Of a DNA stretch of 41,735 nt, positions 23,348 to 34,696 are shown piece after piece. Position numbers and translations under genes: made by a program. Positions within the stretch are counted from its first letter, which is position 1; the number at the start of each line of letters is the position of its first letter. The DNA is taken from NCBI GenBank assembly GCA_049999805.1, contig JBNGIO010006246.1:1-41735 (forward strand). Direction: 5' to 3'. The notes under the pieces are model-generated. The model was given only the letters and a program-made list of their open reading frames with translations, made no database searches and was not told the DNA's origin. This stretch comes from Folioceros fuciformis (taxonomy: Eukaryota > Anthocerotophyta > Anthocerotopsida > Anthocerotales).

Positions 23348-24848
23348 CTGCACATCCGCAACCAGCGGGCACAAAAACGTCACGACTAGGTTTTCCAACA
23401 ACTTCCCGATTCTTCTCACATAGCAATCTGAACTACGAAGCTGAAGAGATGCCTCATCAGGTCGACAACAACCCGGATGGCATGGGAGGTCTGAAACCGA
23501 CTCATTGCAGCGTGTTGACGAGGCTGTCCCGTTGACTCAGACTCCTTTTCATGCAAAAAGCTAAGTGAGAACCACATCCACATGTACTTTGCTGCTCCAA
23601 TTAAGGAAAAGAAAACCTAAACTGGCATCACCGACACACAATTAACGCACTACGAAACACAGATGTCTCACCATCCCGAGAACTCAGATTCAAGACACAC
23701 CCCCTCCCACGCAGGTCCGACGTCCCATCCACCACTCCTCCTTCACTCTGCACGCCACCACGTCTCAAAAACCGGCTATAGAAAAATACAATCGCCGATC
23801 AAAACAGGCCAAGCTCAGGCATCCTGCACGATCCCTACCTGCTTCTTCCAATCCCTCCTTCTACACACAATCCCTGCGTCCTCACAGAGAAGATGACCAA
23901 ACAAGATGGCCAAATCAGCGGTGGCAGAAACTCCCCGCGCTGTCTCATTTGCTAGCAACAAATCCAAGATCGTTCGCATTTGCGTCTAAATGCCCAAACG
24001 TGGCACTCTCGATCAGCAACCTTTCCAGCATTTGAATACATACACCTCGTCCAGAAGGCGCAAAACCTGCCCTTTCCTTCCCTGTCCTTCCCGTCACCTT
24101 CCTTGCGCTCAAATTGGAATCGTCTCCCCAGATCCTAGCACACCAATGCAAAAACGTTCCGCCGCGTTCACGAGGCGGTCCAGATTCAACGTTCCTCCAC
24201 GCCGGATTCTGGCGCCATTCTGCTGGCTAGGAAACGGACCAACGTTAGGGCTTCGTCTCCGGCCAACGATCGTTCATTTTATGCATGACGAGATGCGCAC
24301 TCGCTCCGTCTCGCTGGACATACATACTGTATGTATGTCGCGTGTCTTCAGATCTACCTATGTGTGCATATATGCATATATATTTATACACGTATGCAAA
24401 CAACGGCTGTCGGTTCAATGGGACCACGCCAGGTGGCACAACCGTGGTCTGCCCCGACAAACGGCCGCAACTTACGATGACCCGGACACGACACCGGACA
24501 AAGCGCAAGAACAGCCGCAGCAGCCTGGACCGGACGAACCACTCCCCACCCCGGGCGATGCAGCGGACGAGAAGCTTCCGTGCCGAACAGCTCAGCGCCA
24601 GCCGCCAGCCTCCCCGCTGTGAGCATCTTGCCAGCGGGCGTCGCAAATCGGAGCGGACGTGATGAAATTGTCGGTCAGAAGATTGCTGGGCTGCGGGAGA
24701 AGGAAGAGCTTCGTGATGTTGGGTTGTGGAAGAAAGGAGCAGGAAATTTGAATTGAGGCAAGAAATTGCTGATTTGGGATAGTGGGTTGTGGAATGCGGC
24801 ATTGGATTGCAAGATCGGGTCGTCATCGGGCGAAGCAGCTGGAAACGA
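23348..24848. other. Intergenic region between divergent Di19 and fucosyltransferase genes
   Basis: This region should contain the missing 5' end of Di19 and the promoters of both genes. An AT-rich stretch near 24365-24395 (ATATATATTTATA) could serve as a TATA element. No other conserved protein or RNA was found. Confidence 0.45.
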
Positions 24849-26528
24849 ATGTCGAGATCAGTTGGATTAGGGGGACAGGACGGTAGGGGAGGGAAGGTGG
24901 GAGATTTGCTACAGTCATGGCCCCAAGCCAAGGTGGTGAAGTTCCTCTTGCTGCTGCTCGTGCCTTTGTTCATTCTGCTGCCCATGGTGACATTCCAGAG
25001 CAGGTTTCTGGAGAGCGCGCACGGATGGATGTTTCTAGCCTTCGCCGGATCTGATGGCAGGGAACTAGGGCCGGGGCGTGGGCATGGCTGGGAGAGGTTG
25101 CTAGATCTTGGGCGGCAGGACAAGAGGTGTTACAGCAGGACGCAGCATTTGCTGTACAGAAGAGCGTCCAGGCAGTTTGCTCCAGGGACGGAGTTTGTGC
25201 AGGCGTGGGAGAAGTATGAGGTGTTGCACCGGAGGTGTGGCCATGGTAGGAGCTGGCAGGACACGTTCAGGAATTTGTCTTCGGAGGATTCTTGCAGGTT
25301 TTTGTACTACGAGGAAGGATTCGGGGGGTTAGGGAACCGGTTGCTCTCTTTGGTCTCTGCCTTCACTTATGCCTTGTTGACAGACAGGGTGCTGGTAATG
25401 GATGCTCACAGCAATCTTGCGAAGTTGCTGTGTGAGCCCTTCAAGGGGTCGTCGTGGCTGCTGCCGGACAACTTTCCGTACTGGGAGATGCTCCCCATGC
25501 CGCACCTGGGAGATGCGGTGCAGCAGGATTTCATGAACATCAGCCGGCTGTACGTGGAACTCCTGCACGAGCAGTCCTGGGGCGATCAGCAGTTCTTCTG
25601 CCAGAAGACACAGCAGCAGTTGCAGGAGGTGGCATGGATCTCGTGGAGGAGCAACCAGTACTACGTCCCTCGGCTCTTCACCATGGCTGGCCACTGGGAA
25701 GCCTTGACTCCACTCTTTCCAAATGTGTCTCTGGTCTTCACCCACATCAGCCGGCGCTTACTGCTGCCTCGGAACCCCATCTGGGACAGGATTCTGAGGG
25801 TGTACTGGTCATACTTGGCGTTTGCAAGCCAGCAAGTAGGAGTCCAGGTGAGAAGGCATTCAGCTCCTCCAGACTTCGACCCTGCAGCTCATGCCAGGGT
25901 TGTGGAATGCCTCACAGGGCATGGCATTCTCCCCAATGTGACATCCTCCCGGGAAGGCGAGGGCGACCTGCAGGGACTGTCCCTCTTACACCCAGCAAAA
26001 GCCATCCCGCAGCCCGACCAGAGCGCGATAGCCAAGAGCTTGGGCGAGGAGGTCACCACCCTGGGCCCCACCGTCGTGCTCGTAGCATCTCTCCAGATTG
26101 GGTACTCGCAGGAGCTGAAGAAGGCGTACACCAACACAAGAACAGCCGACGGCAGCCTGGTGCGGGTGCATCAAGTCACACAGGATGGCACGGAATGGGC
26201 ATCCTACGAGCAAGCCGTGGATGCCTTCACCGAGATGTGGCTGCTCAGCTTCAGCGACCGCCTTGCCACCAGCAGCTGGTCCACATTCGGCTACATAGCC
26301 CAAGGTCTGGGGGGCCTGCATCCCAGCATCATGAACATCAAGGGCGATTTCCAGCAGGATGGCCGCCCTGCTTGCGTCACTGGCCAGTCCGTGGAGCCTT
26401 GCAACCACTTCCCCTTCTACGACGTCGACTGCGGCTCTGACAGCCGCAGTTCAGAGCATCTGGCGTGGATCAAGAGGCATGTCCGACACTGTCAAGATGA
26501 AATTCGAGGCATTCAGCTAGTCCAATGA
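24849..26528 (+). CDS. GT37 family fucosyltransferase (xyloglucan FUT-like)
   Basis: Type II Golgi membrane glycosyltransferase of CAZy family GT37; plant members add fucose from GDP-fucose to xyloglucan side chains or arabinogalactan proteins. Single exon, 559 residues from ATG 24849. An earlier in-frame start would use GTG, so it was not chosen. A hydrophobic anchor lies at about 29-50 (FLLLLLVPLFILLP). Family blocks: GLGNRLLSLVSAFTYALL then TDRVLVMD (about 160-185), SSWLLPDNFPYW, the VQVRRH nucleotide-binding block (about 332-337), LLSFSDRLATSSWSTFGYIA then QGLGGLHP (about 465-492), and a C-terminal PCNHFPFYD...VRHCQDEIRGIQLV block. Length is typical for the family. The acceptor substrate cannot be told from sequence. 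Confidence 0.92.
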   Translation: MSRSVGLGGQDGRGGKVGDLLQSWPQAKVVKFLLLLLVPLFILLPMVTFQSRFLESAHGWMFLAFAGSDGRELGPGRGHGWERLLDLGRQDKRCYSRTQHLLYRRASRQFAPGTEFVQAWEKYEVLHRRCGHGRSWQDTFRNLSSEDSCRFLYYEEGFGGLGNRLLSLVSAFTYALLTDRVLVMDAHSNLAKLLCEPFKGSSWLLPDNFPYWEMLPMPHLGDAVQQDFMNISRLYVELLHEQSWGDQQFFCQKTQQQLQEVAWISWRSNQYYVPRLFTMAGHWEALTPLFPNVSLVFTHISRRLLLPRNPIWDRILRVYWSYLAFASQQVGVQVRRHSAPPDFDPAAHARVVECLTGHGILPNVTSSREGEGDLQGLSLLHPAKAIPQPDQSAIAKSLGEEVTTLGPTVVLVASLQIGYSQELKKAYTNTRTADGSLVRVHQVTQDGTEWASYEQAVDAFTEMWLLSFSDRLATSSWSTFGYIAQGLGGLHPSIMNIKGDFQQDGRPACVTGQSVEPCNHFPFYDVDCGSDSRSSEHLAWIKRHVRHCQDEIRGIQLVQ

Positions 26529-27047
26529 CACAATGGGTAGCGTGCGTATGCGAGTGAGTGTGTACAAAAACAGCGGCTGTCCGCTTTAGTCAGTCGGCAG
26601 CAGAAGAGACTCAAATCCCGGACATCTCTTCACACACAACAAAGGTTTCCATTGTACTAGTAGACGCAGGCTTGCGTCGTCTGTCGCTTGCTCGATTCGA
26701 GAAAAGGAGACGCGTTTTTTCTCATCCGAATTAGTTACCCTGCGTCTCTGCTGTCTGTAATGCAGGCCCATTTCAAACTTGGCGCCAGAATTTCTGGATC
26801 GAGGAGGCCTCGCTTCCACCGGTCTGCTGCTCGGCCCCGTTCGAAATTTTTGCAGTGGATGATGCTTCGAGACGCGAATTCGTACATTGCGAGGACAAGG
26901 CTTGTGCTTTGACATGGCGTGTGGAACGGAGAGGAGCATCTTGTTGGCTTGTGTCGATGGAGCAGCTGGGTTTTCGCGTTGGGTTTTGGCGGGGCAGGGC
27001 TTGGATGGGGCGCGGCAGTAGAGGGCTGTAGATTGCTGTGAGGGAGG
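26529..27047. other. Intergenic region, DPB2 promoter
   Basis: Contains the 3' flank of the fucosyltransferase gene and the probable promoter and 5' UTR of DPB2. An E2F-like TTGGCGCC lies at 26779-26786. Confidence 0.5.
26779..26786. promoter_or_regulatory. Possible E2F-like site upstream of DPB2
   Basis: TTGGCGCC is close to the E2F consensus TTTSSCGC and lies about 260 bases before the DPB2 start codon. E2F control is known for many plant S-phase replication genes. One short motif can occur by chance, and a similar CTGGCGCC is found near 24210, away from any replication gene. Confidence 0.35.
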
Positions 27048-29707
27048 ATGGGGTTGGAGCAGGTCCGTATGCACAAAGTGCAACAGAAGTTCAAGCTCAG
27101 GGGGCTGACGCTGACTGTGGATGCAGCCAAGGCGTTTTTCGCGTTTGTGAACGAGTCTGGCTTGCCGTGGCAAGATGCGCTAGACCAGATTATCTCTCAC
27201 ATCGATCGAATCTCATGTAAGTGCTGCTGCTTTGGCTTCAGGGGAGTTGGGGAAAGGGGGGGGATCGGTGTCAAGGTTGTGCTGGGTCGAGGTGTGTGAG
27301 CCTGTGTGAACCTGGTTGTGGTGGTGCAGTGAAGAGCAATGTGGTTGCGAAGGAAGCACTTGAGGAGCTGGTGCAGTGCGTCACTGGTGTGAGTGGAAAC
27401 GATGACACGGTGTTGCAAGTCATTGATGCCTTCGACATTCCCAAGTTCTTCTATGATCCTGTCCGCAAAGTCTTCTTCCCGTAAGAGGGTGACGGGCTTG
27501 TTGAAGCTGACGATTGTGCTTCCGAGTTGCCATCGTGGTGGTGGGACTCACGGGCTTGTTGTATTGGCATGCTTGAGGCAGGTTCAAGGGGAAGTTATCC
27601 ATTCACGGCGACGCGGCCTCTAAAGCAGAGTTGTACAGAGACAGACTGCAGCTCCTTTACCAGCGTCTTGCGAGGGACAAGCTCTTCTCCAAACCTGCCT
27701 TTGGAATGTCGGGGTCAGAGACTGGGAGCTGCCAGGTGAGTTCTCAAACGTTCTTCGCTAGACTGAGATGCTTTCATTCTGAGCTGTACTTCGCTTCTCA
27801 CCTGCTCGAACCCCTTTTGCAGATGACTCCTCTGCAGTCTTTGGTGGGGTCTGCTGGAATCAGATGGGTGATGGGTGTCATGTCGCAGCTGGAAGATGGA
27901 AGGTTCTTCCTTGAGGATTCAACAGCAGCCATACCGATAGACGTGTCCCAAGCAATATCCTACCGTCTTGACTTTGATGCTGCTGCGAGTTCGATGTCTT
28001 TCTCGAGTTCATGCTGGAGACTTCTTCTTGACTCCTCGTTTTGCACAAGATTACAGCAGGCTTCTTCACCGAGAACTGCATTGTGGTCGCGGAGGGGGAG
28101 CTCCAGCCGTCTGGCACTTTTGTGGTAATGCATCCTGAGCAACATGCTGGGGCTTTGTTTCTGCTCATCGATTGCCTGTGGTTACCTTGCCTTGAAAGCG
28201 ATGTCATTGTAATGTACAGATCTACTCACTGGGATTGCCGCCCTTAGAAAATCGGAATGTGTCCCTCACAGTGACTGCTGGCCTTGACTTTTTTGGAGGA
28301 GGTGTTTTGAGTTCTGAAGAGACAGTATCCTTGAACCCGCAAGAACAACGTGATAGGACCCCATTGCTGTCGGAATGCGTACGCTAACCTACTTGAGGCG
28401 CACCTTAACAGCCTCCAGCTGCGGCTTACCAAGAGGGAGGAGCTGGCCGTGAACGACATGTTTGTTGTCATATCAGACATCTGGCTGGACAGTGAGGAGG
28501 TATGTGACGGGTACCCAAAGTGCTGTGGAAAATTGCTTCCTTCTGAGTTGTGCCAACACCACTGATCTGTCTGACGCAGACAATGCAAAAGCTTTACATG
28601 GTCTTCACTGGCTACGAGTCGGTGGAAATCGTACCCACTTTATTCATTCTAATGGGAAATTTCTGCTCTCAACCTTGCTGCCAAACATTCCATGCGTTTG
28701 GAGACCTTCGGTACAGTAACCCAGAACACCTCCTTCTCTTGACCTACCCATGAAAGCATGTCGCCATTTGCAAGCTCTCAAAGGACTCGTCCATTCATAG
28801 GTCACAGTTCAGGAGACTAGGGGAGTTGATAGCTGCTTGTCCGCGGATAAACGAGCAGAGTCGGTTCTTATTCATTCCCGGCCCCGACGATCCTGGTAAG
28901 AGGCACATCTCTCATGCATGTGGCTTACTCTACTTGGATCTCTCATGCATGCAGCGTACTAACATCCTTGGTCTTCTTCCCTGTCTGTGAAGGACCTGCA
29001 AAGGTGCTTCCTCGACCCCGGCTGCCGGAGTACTTCGTAGCGGACTTGGGGAAGCTCGTTCCCAATGCTGTCTTTGCCAGTAATCCTTGCAGGTCTGCCC
29101 TGAATTCCTTGCTTCAATTCCAGTATCTGTTGTGCGACTTGTCAACCATAGTCCACACATGTGTCATGCCCTTGTCTGGCAGGCTCCGGTACTACGCACA
29201 AGAGATTGTTCTTTTCCGGCAAGACATGGTTCACCGGATGCGCAGATCGTGCATCATACCACCTTCGCAAGAAGAGACGAAGGAACCCTTTGAGCACGTA
29301 TGTTTCTGTTAACTGAAACCAGTCTTGCTCTTCTTGCGTGTGCTGGAAAAATGCCAACCTGCTCCGTTTCCTTCTGTCGCAGATGGTTGCCACAGTGACG
29401 CACCAAAGCCACCTCTGCCCTTTGCCGCTTCTCAGGGTACCTATTATCTGGAACTATGATCACTCTCTTCGGTTATACCCGACGCCCCACACGGTACGAT
29501 ATGCTTTCACATAGTCTATTCCAACGTGCAAAAAGACGACACTGACTCTACTTGCCACCCATGCAGTTGATACTGGCAGATCAATCACAGCAACGGACCT
29601 TCAACTACGTGGGAGTGATAGCATTTAATCCGGGATCCTTCAACTCTGATGGCACGTTTATTGCATACAGACCTGCTAGCAAAGAAGCAGAACTGTCCGC
29701 GGTATGA
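27048..29707 (+). CDS. DPB2: DNA polymerase epsilon subunit B (DPB2/POLE2)
   Basis: Accessory B subunit of the leading-strand replicative DNA polymerase epsilon; nuclear. Exons: 27048-27216, 27330-27480, 27582-27735, 27823-27954, 28047-28124, 28220-28324, 28419-28499, 28580-28710, 28801-28895, 28993-29092, 29183-29297, 29383-29493, 29567-29707. They total 1563 nt (520 residues), close to other plant DPB2 proteins. The N-terminal helical domain is at 1 to about 75 (VQQKFKLRGLTLTVDAAKAF). The OB-fold region includes ITAGFFTENCIVVAEGEL. The inactive phosphoesterase-like domain includes NDMFVVISDIWLD, FILMGNFCSQPC, SRFLFIPGPDDPG, HQSHLCPLPL, IIWNYDHSLRLYPTPHT and FNPGSF. Joining exons 4-5 and 6-7 needs two U12-type introns; the others are GT-AG. 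It ends tail-to-tail with the next gene, 347 bases away. Confidence 0.95.
27955..28046 (+). other. U12-type AT-AC intron in DPB2
   Basis: After codon GCA the strand reads ATATCCTAC, an AT-AC donor, and the 92-base intron ends in TTGCAC before AAGATTACAG. A branch-like CTTCTTGAC lies at 28024-28032, its branch A 15 bases from the end. The joined protein VSQA-KITAGFF follows the DPB2/POLE2 family. Reading through gives a non-conserved sequence. Confidence 0.87.
28325..28418 (+). other. U12-type GT-AG intron in DPB2
   Basis: The donor GTATCCTTG after GAGACA matches the U12 GT-AG consensus. The branch-like CACCTTAAC (28401-28409) carries the CCTTAAC core, and the branch A is 10 bases before the CCTCCAG acceptor. 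Splicing joins SSEET to LRLTKREE, matching plant DPB2. Confidence 0.82.
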
Positions 29708-30054
29708 CGTCGTACGAGATTTTGTACAGACCAACCTGCCTACGTCAGGCAAGTCAAGCCACAACGTGGATTCTGGAACATCGGACTCTCACATCATGCT
29801 ATGATCCATGTCAGTCTCAAACTAGCCCTGTAGGTGCCCGTCTTAGGATCCTGGCAAGAAAAGGATTGCTGTACAATGCTTAATGCAGAAGAACCCCATC
29901 TCACCCCGGAGTATCGTGTCGATGCGCAGAGTGCCGGACCAGGCTCTGTGCTCCCAAGTTTAGCGTAGGGCGTGAGCTGTCCGAGGTACATGGCCAGGAC
30001 CAGACTCAGCCGGAATGCACTTTTCCAAAAAAGCCGAACAAGCTGCTCCAGACA
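29708..30054. other. Convergent 3' ends of DPB2 and an unknown gene
   Basis: Short tail-to-tail interval that must hold both polyadenylation regions. No coding signal of its own. Confidence 0.6.
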
Positions 30055-31441
30055 TCAGCCCAATCCGGGGAAATACTTGTCCCATGGAAAGAAATGACCC
30101 AAACCCGGTGCCGTGATGGAGGAGGAGGATGAATAGACGGGCCACCACTTAAATAAGGTGCCAATAACGAGGGACTTCTGCGTAAGAGATGAAACCTTGG
30201 CTAAACAGAACAGCGCATAATCCTCCACTTCAATGTGTTTTACAGCTCCTGGAGTCAGCTGCAAACCATTTGAACTGGTCAGAGAAGGGCAAATCGAGAG
30301 ACGAAGTACATCATTGAAAAGATAAATCAGAAAACGCAATAAACCCGATGTCTAAATAATTCACCATAGGGCCCTCGTGCAGTGGAAAGTTGATGTCTAC
30401 CTGTGATCTGATGCGGTCAAACCCACTCATCTCAGTTTTTCCGTCCGTCCGCATCTATCATATTAAGGACTTCATCAGAAACAACGAAATTGGATCATAG
30501 TCATGAATAGGATGCTGTCCACTTCCATGACATTCGAAAACTCAAGTCCCCTGCATGTGCTACAAGGAAGCATAACCAACACACAAGCTACGTAACCAAG
30601 ACACCCATAAAAATGCCAGAGTCACACGCTGAAAGGCCGCTAGGAGGGAAAGGAGTGGCAAATCCAGAAACAACAGGGCAGCAAATGACATACCTGTTCA
30701 GCCCAGACATAAATCGAATCACGTGGTGGTTTGGTCCAACACAGAAGCAAACTGATGGTCACAATCAACGAACTCGGATAATGCCATCCCAAAATAAGGG
30801 CTCCCACAAACGAAGCTGCTACAAGAACTACTGCTACCCACTCAGGAACCTCCCGTAGCTTGTCACGATTATTCGGCCCATACGGAGACCATACTCTATG
30901 GTCCCCTTGATCTGCAATTCCCACACGCGCAGCCAATGAAGGGGCAACTTACAAACACATAAACCAAGATGAAACTTGACTGACACCTCCCACTTGAATC
31001 ATCCGCTAATCTACCTTTCTCACACAGGGCAGCATCCCGTGCATACACCCTGCCGTGATGACCAGCTGCTGCAGTGAAAACCAGTACCTTGGAAGTATGA
31101 CATCTCCATCCTGGTACACCACACACACAAATTATGACAAACATCCTCGCCGACTGCATACAATCTGCCTAATCCCCGTTGGAAACAATGATTTACACCT
31201 TTAATTCCACCAGCACCCCCTTGGAGAAAAAAAAACCTGGATGAATGGCCGGCCACACGGTTTGCTTCAGTGCCCTTAATTCAGCAGTACCAGCTGAGAA
31301 ATATCTGAAGACGGAGCCAGAGGAGCCAGCACACGCAAATGGATGACACTTGCTGAGACCTGCATTCAGAAACGCGATTAAACCGCTGTCCGCCGCATAT
31401 GCACCACTCTCACAAACATGACCTAGACCTACTAGATCCAT
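30055..31441 (-). CDS. Unrecognised two-helix membrane protein
   Basis: I do not recognise this family. Minus-strand exons 31441-31237, 31110-31015, 30911-30694, 30400-30365 and 30258-30055 use GT-AG sites, stay in phase and total 759 nt (252 residues). The strongest part is exon 3, with WSPYGPNNRDKLREVPEW followed by two hydrophobic segments (VAVVLVAASFVGALILGW and SLIVTISLLLCW) separated by HYPS. Downstream are the tiny exon VDINFPLHEGPM, then LTPGAVKHIEVEDYALF and a C-terminus ending FPWDKYFPGLG. The N-terminal region before exon 3 is less convincing; an alternative upstream frame (around 31500-31700) is rich in S, R and A like an organelle transit peptide and could be spliced in. The consistent phases and codon-like composition suggest a real gene, possibly plastid-targeted. 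Confidence 0.6.
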
Positions 31442-32711
31442 GGCCAAGACTGCACGGCACTGTAAGGATCTGCAGCCGGAACTGAGCTGAGCATGCACCC
31501 TAAAGCACCTGGCGCGCCGAAAGGGGAGAGCCTAATCGACCAGTGGGGGACGGAAGCGGACAGGCGCAGACAAGAGGGCGCCACCAGCCTGGCGACCTGC
31601 ATGACGAGCTGGGAGCTCGAAGCTTGGACCGTGGCCGCAACAGAACTACGTATTACCAAACCAAGCGAAGTAATCCCTTCACTTCTAGCCCTCAAACCAG
31701 TTCAAACGGCCTTCGGGAGAGAAAAACACACAAGTAATCATCTCAAGGGACGTCAAAGAAACCCAAAAACGTCAGTCACCGTAGGATTGTCGAAGGAGTC
31801 TCATTCTAGAGAGGCGGAGACTCCACTGCAAGAACACAAGTGAAGATCGTAATAAAAAAACATATAATTAGAAATTTTGTTAGAAGAGTATTAAGGCATC
31901 CATTTACCCAAACAATAACTCTGCTAGTTGTGCATACCTATCTTCAAACTATGTACTGCAATGCAAATGTTATGGCAGGAGATAAGGAAAGGCCTACCTA
32001 AAACAATGCGCATGACATGTTATCTTCTTGTGGATTGCCGTAGTAAATCACTAGAAAAAAATTTTATTTATTTCAGAAAACCAAGATGGAAAAACCATCT
32101 AACCTAGAGAGCATGCTAGGGCTAACCCCTGAAGCCTAATGTCTACCAATAGCACCTAAAACTATTATGATTTGGGAGGATAAAGGGTCTACAAAAGTGC
32201 AAAGGTTTGAAGAAAGTGTTAGCATTGCAGTAACACTTTTTTCAATAACATACACTCGTTGTGAAGAAAGGTTGCCACCAAGAAGACCCTAACCTAAAAC
32301 TCACAAATGCTTCTCACAACATATATGTTGCAGGTATCTCTAGGAATAATTTGGGTTTCATGGCAAACCAAGAAAGATTGAATACAAACTTAAAGGTAGA
32401 TTAGTGAGGTACCTAAACTACATGAAATTAATGGAATATGGATTGTAACTTGATTTCTAGCTCATATGGAGCTAGAATGCCTCAACAATGGGATGTTGGT
32501 AGAAGAGCCAATGATTTCATTTCTAGGGATTGATCACCTTGTTTTCTCTTCTGATGTTTGAAAGGCTTTGTGTTGAAAAACAAGAAGCTAGCATAGTTCT
32601 AGGAATCCCAATAAGAAGAGTCCAGGAGTCCTAGCTCGAGAGTTTTGACTAAGCCAATTCAAGGAGTCTCGGCTTAAATAGTTGCGAGAGTCCCAGCTAG
32701 AACGGTCCAAG

Positions 32712-32783
32712 CAATCTTAACTAAAATAGTCTCACTTTCTCGGCTAGTAATCTTAACTGAAATAGTCTCACTTTCTCGGCTAG
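32712..32783. repeat. 36-nt tandem duplication
   Basis: Two adjacent copies of AATCTTAACT-A/G-AAATAGTCTC followed by ACTTTCTCGGCTAG differ at only one or two positions. The surrounding 32620-32810 repeats related phrases (GAGAGTCCCA, CTCGGCT). Confidence 0.85.
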
Positions 32784-33200
32784 AAGAATCTCGAGAGTCC
32801 CAATTGAACTTCCTCAAAACGAAAAGAGTCTTGCTAATGGGGTTTAGGTAGAGCTAGTGAAGCATCTACTCCTTCGAGAGACTCCCTCTATAATGAGAGG
32901 GAATCACAAAGGTTACTTTACATGGAGCTTGGTCAAGCTAGTTTGCACTAATTGGGAGCCCATTGGTCACACCCAGATGTCATTCAGAGGTGCATACAAC
33001 AATGAGAGAAATCTACTTTACATTTCTCAGCAAAAGAGCTACAAAGGCCTTTTTCCTCTAACAATAGCACTTCAAGTTCAACTTTGAAGAGAGCATGCAA
33101 GTGCGCACCACTGACTTAGTGGCATGCCCCAAATATGGTCTCGAAGTTGGCTAGTGTGTGGGGCTTCAAGCATGTGCTGGAAGCTGACTAGCCCTAACAA

Positions 33201-33414
33201 AGTGCACACCAGGAGTCTACTAGCACAGCCCAAGAGCACGCTAGCACTCGACTAGCACGCCCCAAGTGCACACCAGCAATCGACTAGCACACCCCAAGAG
33301 CACACCAGCAATCGACTAGCACACCCCAAGTGCACACCAGCAGTCGACTAGCACACCCCAAGTGCACACCAGCAATCGACTAGCACACCCCAAGTGCACA
33401 CCAGTGTATGTCAA
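33201..33414. repeat. 32-nt tandem repeat array
   Basis: About seven head-to-tail copies of a 32-base unit with cores TGCACACCAGCAATCGACTA and GCACACCCCAAG. The last four copies are nearly identical; the first two are more diverged. There are no unique spacers between units, so it is a minisatellite and not a CRISPR array. Confidence 0.92.
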
Positions 33415-34696
33415 GAGCTAGCTAATATGCCCCAAGTGAGCATTGAGAGCAGTTTGGCGGACCTCATGTCAATCAGCATGCACTGGTCAGAAAATTCAAA
33501 AACATATAAATAATCCAAAAATCCCATTCTACTACAAAATATGTTTTTTCTGTACTCTCATGAGCTTTGTGATATTTTTGAAGATAGTTTGTAAAGATTT
33601 CAACTCTTTTAACACACCTTTTGTAGAACAAACATGAGCTCATTTTAGCTAGTCGATGAGTTCATCTTTCTTCTTGTGGTCTAAACTATAAATAAAATAA
33701 AATAAGAATATTTATCATGTTTCATATCTTGAAATGTTTAGCTTAAGTGTAATTTTAACTGTAAACAATACCCATCTTATTCTAGAATGACACGCGAATC
33801 AAGAACATAATATTTTTTCAAGTATAAAAGATAAATTTAATGATGCCTAAATTTAATAAAAATCTAAGAATAAAAGTATTGTTAGGTTTAGTGAGTGAAA
33901 GATTTGTTTGCACACTAGAATCTAAGCATGTTGTATGAAAATCCTAAATATCTATTTTTCGTCAAACTTGATAATGATCTTGTTAATCTTGTAAATTTTA
34001 AAATCAAATATATTTATAGTAACATAAAGAAACCATAAACTCTTTAAAATAGCCATATTTTGGAAGAATTTTTTAGATGTAGGAAAGAGCTCTAAGTGGA
34101 AAAACAGGTTTCTTCTTCCCCGAACATTGTTGCTCATATGAGCATCATATTCTCCTAATTCTCCAAGCAAGACATCTTGAAAACTTCACCAGAGCTTACC
34201 TTACAAGTCATGGTGCTTAACGTAAGCTTCCTTTCTTAAGGCTGTTGTTGACAAGAGCATCTTATTATGATTACGTTAACCAATACTTAATGTAGTCAAA
34301 GTGCCGTGACAAGCTATGCAATGCAAATTTCGAGATAACTTGTCATCTTCACGGCATGTAATATCAAAAGATTATTTTCTATTATTGAAAGAGAGATTAA
34401 AAGTCCTATCTACTCCAAAGATGGGAGGAACAACTCAATTAGGGCCAAACCCAAAAAGGCATTACTACTAGTGCCCCCTTCAAACATCATTCTCAAAAAC
34501 TACCTACTACTCCCAAAATATCACAATGTGTAATATGTAAAGGTTGCGGCGAATAGTCTTTTTGTTCGTTCCCATCGTGACACAACGGGAGTAGTGGGTA
34601 AGGGGATTGCTCTGCAAGGTAGTGATCTCTTTGAATGAATATGGATTGCCCTTCTAGTGATGGTGTTGGCCAATGCAAATTTCAAGCCAAGATAAA

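Noticed and set aside
24789-24848. Upstream extension of the fucosyltransferase to 24789
   Set aside because: It would start at GTG. ATG 24849 gives a normal type II membrane protein.
30157-30175. Tiny intron in the last exon of the unknown membrane protein (GTTTCATC...CGCAG)
   Set aside because: Only about 18 bases, too short for splicing. The frame reads through without a stop.
33201-33414. CRISPR array
   Set aside because: The units are contiguous with no unique spacers, and the genome is eukaryotic.
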